NCBI GenBank assembly: GCA_016188265.1
Contig: JACPID010000005.1
Location: 1-38,125 of the forward strand
Direction of reading: 5' to 3'
From: Candidatus Woesearchaeota archaeon
GTDB lineage: Archaea; Nanobdellota; Nanobdellia; Woesearchaeales; ARS49
Length of the DNA: 38,125 nucleotides
The translations under genes and the position numbers were made by a program. The notes beneath the pieces are model-generated. The model was not told the origin of the DNA, ran no database searches, and saw nothing but the letters and a program-made list of their open reading frames with translations. Of this stretch, positions 9,175-16,262 are shown one piece after another. Positions within the stretch are counted from its first letter, which is position 1; every line of letters begins with the position of its first letter.

Positions 9175-9206
9175 TAATATAGCAAACGCATTATTAAGTT
9201 CGGCGC

Positions 9207-9506
9207 CTATACTTTGCATCTTAGCCATCCTATTTTTTTCGCAATAGAATGTATTTTGTTAAGTAATTTATCAACAACTTCTCTTGGCAGATCATATTCT
9301 TGTTCAAATACTGCGACCCAGTTCATTAAATCACGCAGTTCATTCTCGACATTTTTTATTTCATTTGTATCTAATGATGCTCTTACTGCCGGTAATCTTA
9401 TTTCAGATCCTGTTTTAAGTACAGCTTTTTTTGGTTTTGCTTTTTTCAAAGAAGCTTTTTTTGTTGATTTTGCTTTAGTTGGTTTTTTTCTTTTTGGTTT
9501 TGCCAT
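9207..9506 (-). CDS. Small basic protein of unknown function with Lys-rich N-terminus
   Basis: A 99-residue protein. The first 35 residues are a lysine/alanine/proline tract (KPKRKK, KKAKPKK) like histone-tail or ribosome-associated extensions. The rest (about 45-99) is predicted helical, with the acidic run ENELRDLMNWVAVFEQEY. The true start is ATG 9506: AAGAGGTGA lies five bases upstream, whereas an in-frame GTG nine bases upstream overlaps that Shine-Dalgarno sequence. It is coupled to the 137-residue gene, whose stop codon is 12 bases upstream. The tail may bind nucleic acid (inference). No family recognised. Confidence 0.65.
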   Translation of the reverse strand: MAKPKRKKPTKAKSTKKASLKKAKPKKAVLKTGSEIRLPAVRASLDTNEIKNVENELRDLMNWVAVFEQEYDLPREVVDKLLNKIHSIAKKIGWLRCKV

Positions 9507-9518
9507 AAATTTCACCTC

Positions 9519-9932
9519 TTATATTTTTTTTTCTATCACATGGCCCATTTTTTCTAATGTTTTTTTCCACATCAGCCCTATTTTCATAAGATCACTACTG
9601 AACTTTGTGCTTATTTTATATGTTTTTTTGTATAAATCATAATCAATTAAGCCCATTGATTTCATAGGTGTTAATATTCTGTCATAAAATTGTCTTTTAT
9701 TATAACTTAATTTTGCTCTTTTTCCTTTATAAGGTTCATACTCTAAAACACTTTCATATTGTCCTTCATGCAGTTTTGTTGCAAATAAGCTCATTTCTGT
9801 TTTAGTTATTTCTCCATTGTTTTGAATCATGTATTTTATTAATTCTTTTGCAACAATTTTTTGTTGTTCTGTAGCAAATGTTATTTCAAAAACATCTTCT
9901 GAAAGGTTAAATCGATCGTATAAAATAACCAT
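9519..9932 (-). CDS. Predicted winged-helix protein, unknown target
   Basis: A 137-residue protein. Residues 25-110 look like a winged helix: a helix, the segment GEITKTEMSLFATKL, a recognition-like helix around KRQFYDRILTPMKSMGLI and a beta-wing DYDLYKKTYKIS. A C-terminal helix follows. The TATA-like box at about 9953-9962 sits 21-30 bases before the ATG, so the mRNA is probably leaderless. It is first in a two-gene operon with the Lys-rich protein and divergent from ftsZ. A role in controlling ftsZ is possible but only suggested by position. Confidence 0.65.
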   Translation of the reverse strand: MVILYDRFNLSEDVFEITFATEQQKIVAKELIKYMIQNNGEITKTEMSLFATKLHEGQYESVLEYEPYKGKRAKLSYNKRQFYDRILTPMKSMGLIDYDLYKKTYKISTKFSSDLMKIGLMWKKTLEKMGHVIEKKI

Positions 9933-10008
9933 ATTATCGTCTAGAAGCTATTAGTATATAAAAATTTCTCCTTTTTCTGACAAAACTATCAAGATATACT
10001 AAATCGAA

Positions 10009-10023
10009 ACATTTATATATAAG
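10009..10023 (+). promoter_or_regulatory. TATA-box of the ftsZ transcription unit
   Basis: ACATTTATATATAAG is the best archaeal box A between the divergent genes, preceded by purine-rich CGAAAC as a possible BRE. Transcription would begin about 25 bases later, near 10046, leaving about 195 bases of leader before the ftsZ ATG. Confidence 0.55.
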
Positions 10024-10041
10024 TATTAGTTTTATTATATC

Positions 10042-10241
10042 AGTATACAAATCATGTATACTCACCGCGAGGGAACCTATACTTCCTGTATAGGATCAAA
10101 GAGGTGAAGTTGAAAAAGGGCTCTCCACCTTTTTCTGTTTTTTTCCCCCAAAAAAAAAACACCCATAAAACTTTCCACATCAAAGACCAAAAATATGAAA
10201 AAAAGAGGAGGTGAGCCCCCAGAGACCTGGAGGCAACAAAT
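10042..10241 (+). promoter_or_regulatory. Long structured 5' leader of ftsZ, candidate cis-regulatory RNA
   Basis: Unlike the other genes here, ftsZ is far from its TATA box. The leader holds AGTATAC/GTATACT (10042-10048/10056-10062), CCTATAC/GTATAGG (10076-10082/10088-10094) and GAAAAAGG/CCTTTTTC (10112-10119/10128-10135); the last is followed by a run of seven T, like an attenuator. Three Shine-Dalgarno-like sites occur: GAGGTGA (10101), AGGAGGTGA (10206-10214) and GGAGG (10229-10233). The last is 8 bases before the ATG and could pair with CCCCC (10216-10220). A 20-codon uORF (10195-10257) overlaps the ftsZ start in another frame. No known riboswitch class is recognised. Confidence 0.5.
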
Positions 10242-11306
10242 ATGGACATATTTGTAAAAAACGCATTGAAACAAAGCTTGCCTGAGAACAATGAAGTTGA
10301 TTTTGGACAAGCTAATATTAAAGTTATCGGCTGTGGTGGTGCTGGTAACAATATGGTTAGTTGGTTATATAAAAAAGGAGTAAGAGGTGCAGAGATTCTT
10401 GCTTGTAATACTGATAACCAGCATCTTCATATCTCTGAAGCTGATAAAAAATTCTTAATAGGAAGAGATTTAACTCGCGGTCTTGGTTGCGGAGGATTCC
10501 CTCAAAGGGGAGCAGAAGCAGCACAAGAAAGCCTTCTTCAAATAAAAGAAGTTTTAAGAAATGCTGATATGGTGTTTGTGTGTGCAGGAATGGGCGGAGG
10601 AACTGGAACAGGAGCTGCTCCTGTTGTTGCACAAACTGCTAAAGACGCAGGATCAATTGTAATTGGAACTGTTACAATGCCTTTCAGCATTGAGCGTGCA
10701 CGTATTGATAAAGCCGAATTTGGATTGCAACAATTAAGGCAAGTCTGTGATACTGTTATTGTAATAGATAATAATCGTTTAGTTGAAATTGCAGGAAATC
10801 TTCCTGTGCAACAAGCTTTTGCAGTAGCAAATGAACTTGTAGCTACAATGATTAAAGGAATTGTTGAAACAATTGCAATGCCTAGTTTAGTAAACTTAGA
10901 TTATGCAGATGTTAAAGCAATAATGACTAATGGCGGTGTTGCTGCTATTGGTGTTGGTGTTAGTGACACAAATAATCGTACAGAAGAAGCAGTTCAAGGA
11001 GCATTGTCAAATCCTTTACTTGACATTAGTTATAAAGGTGCAACAGGTGCTTTAATTCATGTGTGGGGCGGACCTGATCTTACACTTGATGAAATTAACC
11101 GTGTTGGTACTTTAGTAACTGAACAAATGGATGAAGATGCAAACGTTATCTGGGGCGCTAGAGTTACTGATGATATGAAAGGAAAACTTATGGTTATGAC
11201 TATTGTTACAGGAGTTGAAAGCCCATGGATTCTTGGCAAACAAGATAACCAATCTAAATCAAGAGCAAAGAAGTTTAGTGAAGAACTTGGTATTGATGTA
11301 TTATAA
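10242..11306 (+). CDS. ftsZ: Cell-division GTPase FtsZ
   Basis: Tubulin-family GTPase that polymerises into the division ring. The N-terminus has the FtsZ nucleotide-binding start KVIGCGGAGNN (about 27-37), the tubulin signature GGGTGTG near 118-124 and the catalytic T7 loop NLDYADV near 217-223. It ends KKFSEELGIDVL, close to the usual end of archaeal FtsZ1-type proteins, and lacks an extended disordered C-terminal tail. At 354 residues the length is normal. The ATG at 10242 has GGAGG 8 bases upstream and keeps the expected N-terminal helix. A T-rich tract follows the stop codon. Confidence 0.97.
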   Translation: MDIFVKNALKQSLPENNEVDFGQANIKVIGCGGAGNNMVSWLYKKGVRGAEILACNTDNQHLHISEADKKFLIGRDLTRGLGCGGFPQRGAEAAQESLLQIKEVLRNADMVFVCAGMGGGTGTGAAPVVAQTAKDAGSIVIGTVTMPFSIERARIDKAEFGLQQLRQVCDTVIVIDNNRLVEIAGNLPVQQAFAVANELVATMIKGIVETIAMPSLVNLDYADVKAIMTNGGVAAIGVGVSDTNNRTEEAVQGALSNPLLDISYKGATGALIHVWGGPDLTLDEINRVGTLVTEQMDEDANVIWGARVTDDMKGKLMVMTIVTGVESPWILGKQDNQSKSRAKKFSEELGIDVL

Positions 11307-11308
11307 AT

Positions 11309-11340
11309 ATTTTTTTTCTTTTTTTTTAAATTATTTTTTA
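11309..11340 (+). terminator. T-rich terminator after ftsZ
   Basis: TTTTTTTTC followed by nine T and then ATTATTTTTTATT directly after the ftsZ stop codon. There is no stem-loop; archaeal RNA polymerase terminates on such T-tracts. Confidence 0.7.
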
Positions 11341-11416
11341 TTGAACTAGACATTTTTGTGCCTAATTTGACTTATTTAAGAAACCTTTTTATACCACTTT
11401 ATTAATAATTATATTG

Positions 11417-12076
11417 ATGCAAAAGCAAGTTAGTATTAAAAATGTTAATCAAACTGTTTGGAAGTTAATAAGAGAAGATCTTGCACTTCAAAAAGATTTG
11501 CAGCGCAAACTTATAAATATGCGTGCACTTGCTAATTTTTTAATAAAAAAGCATTCTCTAACTGCTTCTCTTGATGCAGTTATCTCTGCAATTAGAAGAT
11601 TTCAAACTCAAGAAGAATTTAAAGAAGAAGAAAAACAACTTATCAACATATTTAAAGATTCAATTATTTCCACAAGAAATAATGTTGTATGCATTACTTT
11701 AACATTATCTTCTAGTGAATTATTTGATAAACTTTGCAATGTAAACAATAATAACAATGCTCATCTTAAATTTACAACAGGTGATAGAGAATTAAAGATC
11801 ATGACTGATTTAAATGCAGTGAATCATGTTGTTTCATTATTTCCAAAACAGCATATTAAATTAATAATCAATGATCTTAGTGAGATTAGTATTTTAACTT
11901 CTGAAAAGGTTTTGCATACAAAGGGTGTTTTAGCAAGGATGGCTAATGAGCTGGCTCTTGCTAATATTAATTTAGAGGAAATTATTATTTGCCCGCCTGA
12001 ATTTTTTTTATATGTTAAACAAAGTGATATTGTGAAGGCGCACGATTCTATTTTAAAACTAGTTCAAAAAGCTTAA
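11417..12076 (+). CDS. ACT-domain protein, probable amino-acid-sensing regulator
   Basis: A 219-residue protein. The N-terminal 60 residues are helical (VWKLIREDLALQKDLQRKLI, then LDAVISAIRRF). The second half looks like paired ACT domains, the last beginning VLHTKGVLARMANELALANI at about 172-191 as in aspartokinase-type ACT repeats. No kinase or dehydrogenase domain is attached, so it is a stand-alone sensor of the kind found in many archaea. ATG 11417 is preferred to the TTG just before it, because TTTTTATA (about 11386-11394) lies 23-31 bases upstream. The ligand is unknown. Confidence 0.7.
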   Translation: MQKQVSIKNVNQTVWKLIREDLALQKDLQRKLINMRALANFLIKKHSLTASLDAVISAIRRFQTQEEFKEEEKQLINIFKDSIISTRNNVVCITLTLSSSELFDKLCNVNNNNNAHLKFTTGDRELKIMTDLNAVNHVVSLFPKQHIKLIINDLSEISILTSEKVLHTKGVLARMANELALANINLEEIIICPPEFFLYVKQSDIVKAHDSILKLVQKA

Positions 12077-12113
12077 AAATTAGCACGCAGTTTAGAGTCT
12101 ATAGCGGGGTTTT

Positions 12114-12617
12114 ATGCATTTAATAGATGATAAAGGTAAGATATTTGGAGCAATCAATGTTATAGATCTGACTGTTTTGTTATTTGTAATACTTTCTGGA
12201 TTAACATTCTACAAATATATTATTCTTCAGGACTGGCCTGTTATTTTAAACCAAACACTGGAAAAGTTTAGTCCACAGCAAAAAATTCAAGAGCCTGTTG
12301 TTAAAAAAAAAATAACTTTATTAGTTGAAGACCAGCCTGAATTTATTAAAGATGCTGTTAAACCAGGACTGAAAATTTATAGAGATAATAGTGTTGCAGC
12401 TCTTGTTGAAAGTGTTAAAATAATTGCAAATAAAAATAAGTATGATTTAGTAATTAATTTGTTGGCTACTTTAGAAAAAAATCAAAATAATTTAATTTTG
12501 AAAAATGATGCTATTGTTAAAATAAATAAAGAACTAAAATTAAATACAGAGCTTCTTGACCTTACAGGAATTGTTGTTGATATTAAAGATGTTGAGCAAA
12601 ATACAAGTATGGATTGA
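12114..12617 (+). CDS. DUF4330-family membrane-anchored protein
   Basis: A 167-residue protein with the DUF4330 start IDDKGKIFGAINVIDLTVLL: a short cytosolic turn, then one transmembrane helix (about 17-36). The rest is outside or periplasm-like and rich in Lys/Glu/Asn, with a predicted beta-rich domain. The family has no established function. The gene starts 37 bases after the ACT protein and overlaps the next small gene by 29 bases, so the last two are probably cotranscribed and coupled. Confidence 0.75.
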   Translation: MHLIDDKGKIFGAINVIDLTVLLFVILSGLTFYKYIILQDWPVILNQTLEKFSPQQKIQEPVVKKKITLLVEDQPEFIKDAVKPGLKIYRDNSVAALVESVKIIANKNKYDLVINLLATLEKNQNNLILKNDAIVKINKELKLNTELLDLTGIVVDIKDVEQNTSMD

Positions 12618-12834
12618 GAATAGTTTTTATCATAAAATTATTAATTGCTTTTTAAATAAATTATTCTCTGCTTATCAAAAAATAAACACACAAAAATTTC
12701 AAAAACTAAAATATTACTTTAAGCAAAGCTATATTTATTATTGGTTTATGGAAAAACCAATCAGGGAAATCGATGTTTTTAGCGGAAGTATTTTTATTAA
12801 AACTCTTTTAAAATTGTTTAGAATCAAATCCTGA
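12589..12834 (+). CDS. Small protein coupled to the DUF4330 gene
   Basis: An 81-residue basic protein with aromatic-rich helices (SYIYYWF at about 42-48) and a C-terminal FSGSIFIKTLLKLFRI segment. From memory, small proteins with a similar IY-W-EKP-ID arrangement sit next to DUF4330 genes in other archaea, which supports this being real; I could not check it. I chose ATG 12589 inside the upstream gene rather than the TTG at 12556. The stop codon directly abuts the stop codon of the convergent zinc-ribbon gene. Confidence 0.5.
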   Translation: MLSKIQVWIENSFYHKIINCFLNKLFSAYQKINTQKFQKLKYYFKQSYIYYWFMEKPIREIDVFSGSIFIKTLLKLFRIKS

Positions 12835-12969
12835 TTAACAAATACATTCTTTAACAGGATACTCGCATGCATCACAGCTTTTAACAAGCTGAACATGGCA
12901 TTGTTCACAATATCCTGGAATATTATGTTTGTGCTTGCATGTTGGACAAATATATGTTAGTTTTGGCAT
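12835..12969 (-). CDS. 44-residue zinc-ribbon microprotein coupled to gap
   Basis: A short open frame with four Cys pairs: C8-C11 (CPTC), C21-C24 (CEQC), C32-C35 (CDAC) and C42-C44 (CIC). Two zinc-binding knuckles are likely. The Shine-Dalgarno sequence GAGGTGA is formed by the last codons of the GAPDH gene (AGG TGA) and lies three bases before the ATG, so translation is coupled to GAPDH. The start, the strong ribosome site and the Cys spacing together make it a real gene despite its size. The function is unknown; binding RNA, DNA or a partner protein is possible. Confidence 0.75.
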   Translation of the reverse strand: MPKLTYICPTCKHKHNIPGYCEQCHVQLVKSCDACEYPVKECIC

Positions 12970-12972
12970 TGT

Positions 12973-13968
12973 TCACCTCATTAATTCTTTTGCAACATCA
13001 ACAACACGACAGCTATAACCCCATTCATTATCATACCACCCGCTTACGCAAACTAAGTTTCCTTCTAAAACATTTGTTGATAATGAATCAAAAACACAAG
13101 AATTGCTATTTTTAATAATATCTGTGCTTACTAATGGCTCATCACAATATTGTAATACTTCTTTTAATTCTTTCATTGCAGCTATTTTAAATAATTTGTT
13201 AACTTCTTCACTGCTTGTTGATTTTTTTACTGTAGCAACAAAACTAACATAGCTTCCATTAACAACTGGAACTCGTAGTGCAAATCCGTCAAGCTTTCCT
13301 TTAAGTTCTGGAATAACTTCTGCAACTGTTTTTGCAGCTCCTGTTGTGCTTGGAATAATGTTAACTGCAGCTGCTCTTCCTCTTCTTAAATCTTCAGAAG
13401 GGCCATCCACAACTCTTTGAGTTGCTGTATATGCATGTGTTGTAATCATAAAACCATTTATTACTCCTAAATTTTTATTAAGAACATGAACCATTGGTGC
13501 AAGTGCATTAGTTGTACAAGATGCATTGCTTACTATATTGTGCTGTTTTGAATTATACCTATCAAGATTCACTCCTTTAACAACAGTAATATCAGGTCCT
13601 TTAGTAGGAGCTGTTATAAGCACCTTTTTTGCGCCAGCACTTATATGCTTCTCCAAGTCCTCTCTTTGAGTAAAAAAACCAGTGCTTTCAATAACAACAT
13701 CAACACCTAATTGTTTCCAAGGAAGTTTTTTTGGATCTTTTTCAGACAATACTTTTATTCTTTTACCATTAATTATCAAAGTATCATCTGTTGATTGCAC
13801 TGTTCCTGGAAATCTTCCAAAAACAGAATCATACTTAAACAAGTAAGCAAGTGTTTTAGTATCAGTTAAATCATTAACAGCAACCCACTGTATTTTCTTT
13901 TCATTAAGCCCTGCCTGAAGAACTTGTCTTCCTATGCGTCCAAAACCATTAATTGCTATTCTTACCAT
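12973..13968 (-). CDS. gap: Glyceraldehyde-3-phosphate dehydrogenase, type I (bacterial-type)
   Basis: Phosphorylating GAPDH of glycolysis/gluconeogenesis, cytosolic tetramer. The N-terminal Rossmann motif INGFGRIGR is at 6-14, the adenine-ribose acidic residue is D33 (favouring NAD), the catalytic site is SNASCTTN with C151, the base is H178, and the signature WYDNEWGYS is near 311-319. The 331-residue length fits. Most archaea use a type II GAPDH, so this bacterial-type enzyme suggests ancient transfer, as seen in other DPANN genomes. AGGTGA lies five bases before the ATG, and a TATA-like ATTTATA (about 14005-14012) is upstream. Confidence 0.96.
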   Translation of the reverse strand: MVRIAINGFGRIGRQVLQAGLNEKKIQWVAVNDLTDTKTLAYLFKYDSVFGRFPGTVQSTDDTLIINGKRIKVLSEKDPKKLPWKQLGVDVVIESTGFFTQREDLEKHISAGAKKVLITAPTKGPDITVVKGVNLDRYNSKQHNIVSNASCTTNALAPMVHVLNKNLGVINGFMITTHAYTATQRVVDGPSEDLRRGRAAAVNIIPSTTGAAKTVAEVIPELKGKLDGFALRVPVVNGSYVSFVATVKKSTSSEEVNKLFKIAAMKELKEVLQYCDEPLVSTDIIKNSNSCVFDSLSTNVLEGNLVCVSGWYDNEWGYSCRVVDVAKELMR

Positions 13969-14159
13969 TTATTCACCTATTTCAGTTATTTCTTTAAAAT
14001 ACAGGTATAAATAGTTTTCTAAAACTAAGCTTTTGCATTTTCCGATTTACTATTTCTTTTAGGAGTCTATTTTAGCTCCGTTTCAACATGGTGATTTCAT
14101 CATAAATTAAGATAAGCTTCATATATAACAAATACTTCACAATAAATAGTGAATAAGTT

Positions 14160-14402
14160 ATGGATATAAGCGGATATAAGATTCGACCAAGCAAGCATTT
14201 TATATTAACATGGATGAGAAAATGGGATATAAATATTGATTCATTAAAAAATATTATAGAAAATTCATACAAATTTGATAAAGTTGGAAAAAATAAATAT
14301 AAATCTTATACTAAAAGTAAAGGCAGTAGTAAAAAATTAATATTTATTAAAGATGATGAGCATAAAGAAATATTTATTATAACAGGAGCTGAGAGAAAAT
14401 GA
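14160..14402 (+). CDS. DUF4258-like small protein, putative toxin
   Basis: An 80-residue protein. It begins with SKH (11-13), followed by a helix and the pattern IDSLKNIIENSYKFDK, then beta strands ending IFIITGAER. This is the DUF4258/BrnT-like layout: a His near the start, a helix and a curved sheet as in small RNase toxins. Its stop codon overlaps the start of the downstream zinc-finger/AbrB protein by four bases (ATGA), the usual arrangement of a toxin-antitoxin pair. ATG 14160 follows a TATA-like tract (about 14117-14127). Toxicity is inference. Confidence 0.6.
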   Translation: MDISGYKIRPSKHFILTWMRKWDINIDSLKNIIENSYKFDKVGKNKYKSYTKSKGSSKKLIFIKDDEHKEIFIITGAERK

Positions 14403-14740
14403 AAAAATGTTTAGTTTGTGAAAAAGGAAATTTAGGAAAAGTCGGAGACATAACACTGGATTTAGAGGGTTATGTATCTCTCTTGAAAGGAGAAAGATGC
14501 GATAACTGCAAAGAAGAGTTTCCTTATGAAGAAGAAACTGAAAGAGCAATATCAGCAGCCAGAAAACTTGGTGTATGGCCTGAACCAATGAAGCTTCATA
14601 GGCATTTATCAAAGAGCGGCGGAGGTCTTATATTTAGAGTGCCGAGCGATATTGAAAAACAGCTTAATCTAGATGAGAGTACAGAGATTGAAATAACAAA
14701 AATCGGAAAAAAAATAGTAATAGAACCAGTAAATACATGA
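14399..14740 (+). CDS. YgiT-type zinc-finger protein fused to an AbrB-like domain, putative antitoxin
   Basis: A 113-residue protein with two visible domains. Residues 4-37 carry two Cys pairs, CLVC and CDNC, around a GKVGDITLDLEGY strand, as in MqsA/YgiT-type antitoxins. Residues about 68-112 (GGLIFRVPSDIEKQLNLDES and a following strand) look like a SpoVT/AbrB swapped-hairpin DNA-binding domain. Such antitoxins usually end in an Xre-type helix-turn-helix, so this C-terminus is unusual. It overlaps the DUF4258-like gene by ATGA. Autorepression through the AbrB part is plausible; no operator was identified. Confidence 0.65.
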   Translation: MKKCLVCEKGNLGKVGDITLDLEGYVSLLKGERCDNCKEEFPYEEETERAISAARKLGVWPEPMKLHRHLSKSGGGLIFRVPSDIEKQLNLDESTEIEITKIGKKIVIEPVNT

Positions 14741-14760
14741 ATTATTATTTATTCTGGAAG

Positions 14761-14852
14761 CGTCAAGAACTACCAGTCAATAGACAAGTAGTGGTTCTTG
14801 ACGTCCCAAAATACCAATACTAAACCACTAGTGAAACAATAGTGGTATTTTG
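14761..14852. repeat. Hairpin repeat, locus 3 (modules A and B)
   Basis: Module A: CGTCAAGAACTAC (14761-14773) pairs with GTGGTTCTTGACG (14791-14803; one G-T wobble) around GTCAATAGAC, the loop also present at 3651-3660. Module B: CAAAATACCA (14807-14816) pairs with TGGTATTTTG (14843-14852), and CCACTAGTGAAACAATAGTGG (14825-14845) is the inverse of 3770-3790 with one change. The repeat overlaps the last 11 codons of the following minus-strand gene. Confidence 0.8.
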
Positions 14853-15527
14853 TAACGTAAACAAGTTGCTTCTAGGATTAAGTGTGTAAGATTCTAATGT
14901 GTTTTTAATATTTTGTGATTCGCTATAAGCAAGAAATCCTGAATTTTTATCATAACACTCTAGATTTTTATCAACAATAAAGCATTGAACTTCTTCTCCT
15001 AATTGAACTGGTTGTGAAGTTCGTTCTATGCTCATATTTTGAATGTTTTGAATAAGATCTGTGTGTTGGAATTTGTCATAAAATTTTTGATAATCTTCTT
15101 CACTTATTTTTTTTGAATCACACTCCCATAAGTCTTCACTCCATGCACATTTATCATAGCTTAATTTATCTACGCGTTCATATTGTTTTTGCTCATCAAA
15201 AATTTCTTCTGCCTCTGCTTCAATTAAAATAAAATAATTTTCCTGATAAGTAATTATGGCTGAGTTTTTAACTGCCAAAGTTGCTTTATTAACAAAATTA
15301 ATGCCTTTATCAAGAGTGCTGGTTGTTTTATAGTTTACTTCATAAGCAGGATAATTTTTTACTTTTTGAATATATGAAATTAATTCTTGTTGTGGAGATA
15401 TACTTTCAGAAATAATTGCTTTTTGTTGAACAGGTTCAGATTCTGCTTCTATTGCAGGTTTTTCTTTAGGTAGTGGAATGCATGAAATTAAAAACAGGAT
15501 TATTAAAAAAATTAAGTATTTACTCAT
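14820..15527 (-). CDS. Putative secreted lipoprotein, paralogue of its neighbour
   Basis: A 235-residue protein with a signal peptide and lipobox LISC (C16), then a Pro/Glu-rich linker. The mature part has four Cys (KCAWSEDLWEC and QCFIVDKNLEC) and a segment with the pattern CF-x-(I/V)-D-x-x-(L/I)-x-C-(Y/W). The upstream gene encodes the same pattern, so these are tandem duplicates. It begins in a 4-base ATGA overlap with that gene. The C-terminal NTTIVSLVV is encoded by a palindromic repeat, suggesting the repeat inserted at the original 3' end. Function unknown. Confidence 0.6.
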   Translation of the reverse strand: MSKYLIFLIILFLISCIPLPKEKPAIEAESEPVQQKAIISESISPQQELISYIQKVKNYPAYEVNYKTTSTLDKGINFVNKATLAVKNSAIITYQENYFILIEAEAEEIFDEQKQYERVDKLSYDKCAWSEDLWECDSKKISEEDYQKFYDKFQHTDLIQNIQNMSIERTSQPVQLGEEVQCFIVDKNLECYDKNSGFLAYSESQNIKNTLESYTLNPRSNLFTLQNTTIVSLVV

Positions 15528-16195
15528 TCTAATCTCCCCGGCAGGTTAAAAAATTCTGGTTGTACATAAGTTTCTAATTTTTCTGCTTGAAGTACAATTT
15601 TTCCTTCACTTTCTATAGTTTGTTCAGTATACAGTAATGCGCCGTTTTCAGTCCAACAATTAATTTCTTCATCTATATTGAAACAATAAGCTTTTTGTTC
15701 TGCAATGCTCTTATCTTTTGTTTTTTGAACATTAACACTAGATAATTGTTCCAGGGATAATGGAAATTGAGCAATTCTTAATAATGATTTATCTGTTTTT
15801 TTTTCACAAATTTGCTGACTGCAAGAATATAGGTTATTATCAATTTTTAAAACTGAAACTATACTTTCTTCCCTGCCAGTATTTATGGTAAAGTCATAGC
15901 GTTTTTTATTGTTTTGTTGAGCAAAAACAATATTTGTTAAGTAAGGTATTTGTGGTTTTTCTTTTAGAATGCTAAAACTAATTTTGCCACTCCACTGTTG
16001 CCCTCTTAAAAGAAGTGAACGCAGTACTTCTTGAGTTTTTGGGTCTGTTTTTATTTCAGTTTTTTTTTCAAGAAATATATCTTTTTCTGTTGCAGGAAGT
16101 CCTTCTTCTGAAACAAATGCAAAATAAATTGCAAGCCCTAGAAATAGAACTGCTAAAGACATACTAATAATGATTGAAATAGTTGAAATCTTAAT
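15524..16195 (-). CDS. Putative secreted or membrane-anchored protein; likely AUU start
   Basis: A protein of about 212 residues from ATG 16162, or 223 from ATT 16195. A strong Shine-Dalgarno sequence GAGGTGA (16200-16206 on the plus strand) is 37 bases before the ATG but only four bases before the in-frame ATT. The ATT start adds a Lys and a longer hydrophobic stretch, giving a better signal anchor (ISTISIIISMSLAVLFLGLA). The mature part shares with the downstream lipoprotein two Cys pairs and CF-x-x-D-x-x-x-x-C. Function unknown. If ATT is not used, start is 16162. Confidence 0.55.
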   Translation of the reverse strand: MKISTISIIISMSLAVLFLGLAIYFAFVSEEGLPATEKDIFLEKKTEIKTDPKTQEVLRSLLLRGQQWSGKISFSILKEKPQIPYLTNIVFAQQNNKKRYDFTINTGREESIVSVLKIDNNLYSCSQQICEKKTDKSLLRIAQFPLSLEQLSSVNVQKTKDKSIAEQKAYCFNIDEEINCWTENGALLYTEQTIESEGKIVLQAEKLETYVQPEFFNLPGRLE

Positions 16196-16262
16196 AATTT
16201 CACCTCTGAATACATAATTATAGGGAAATATATAAAAATATTCCTACATTACTGGTAAAGTT

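Noticed and set aside
9214-9642. 142-codon plus-strand frame opposite the Lys-rich and winged-helix genes
   Set aside because: Phe/Ser-rich shadow of the Lys-rich minus-strand gene; the minus frames have promoter, Shine-Dalgarno sites and coupling.
10052-10351. Minus-strand frames across the ftsZ leader
   Set aside because: Antisense of the ftsZ 5' region and its leader hairpins; no ribosome site or recognisable product.
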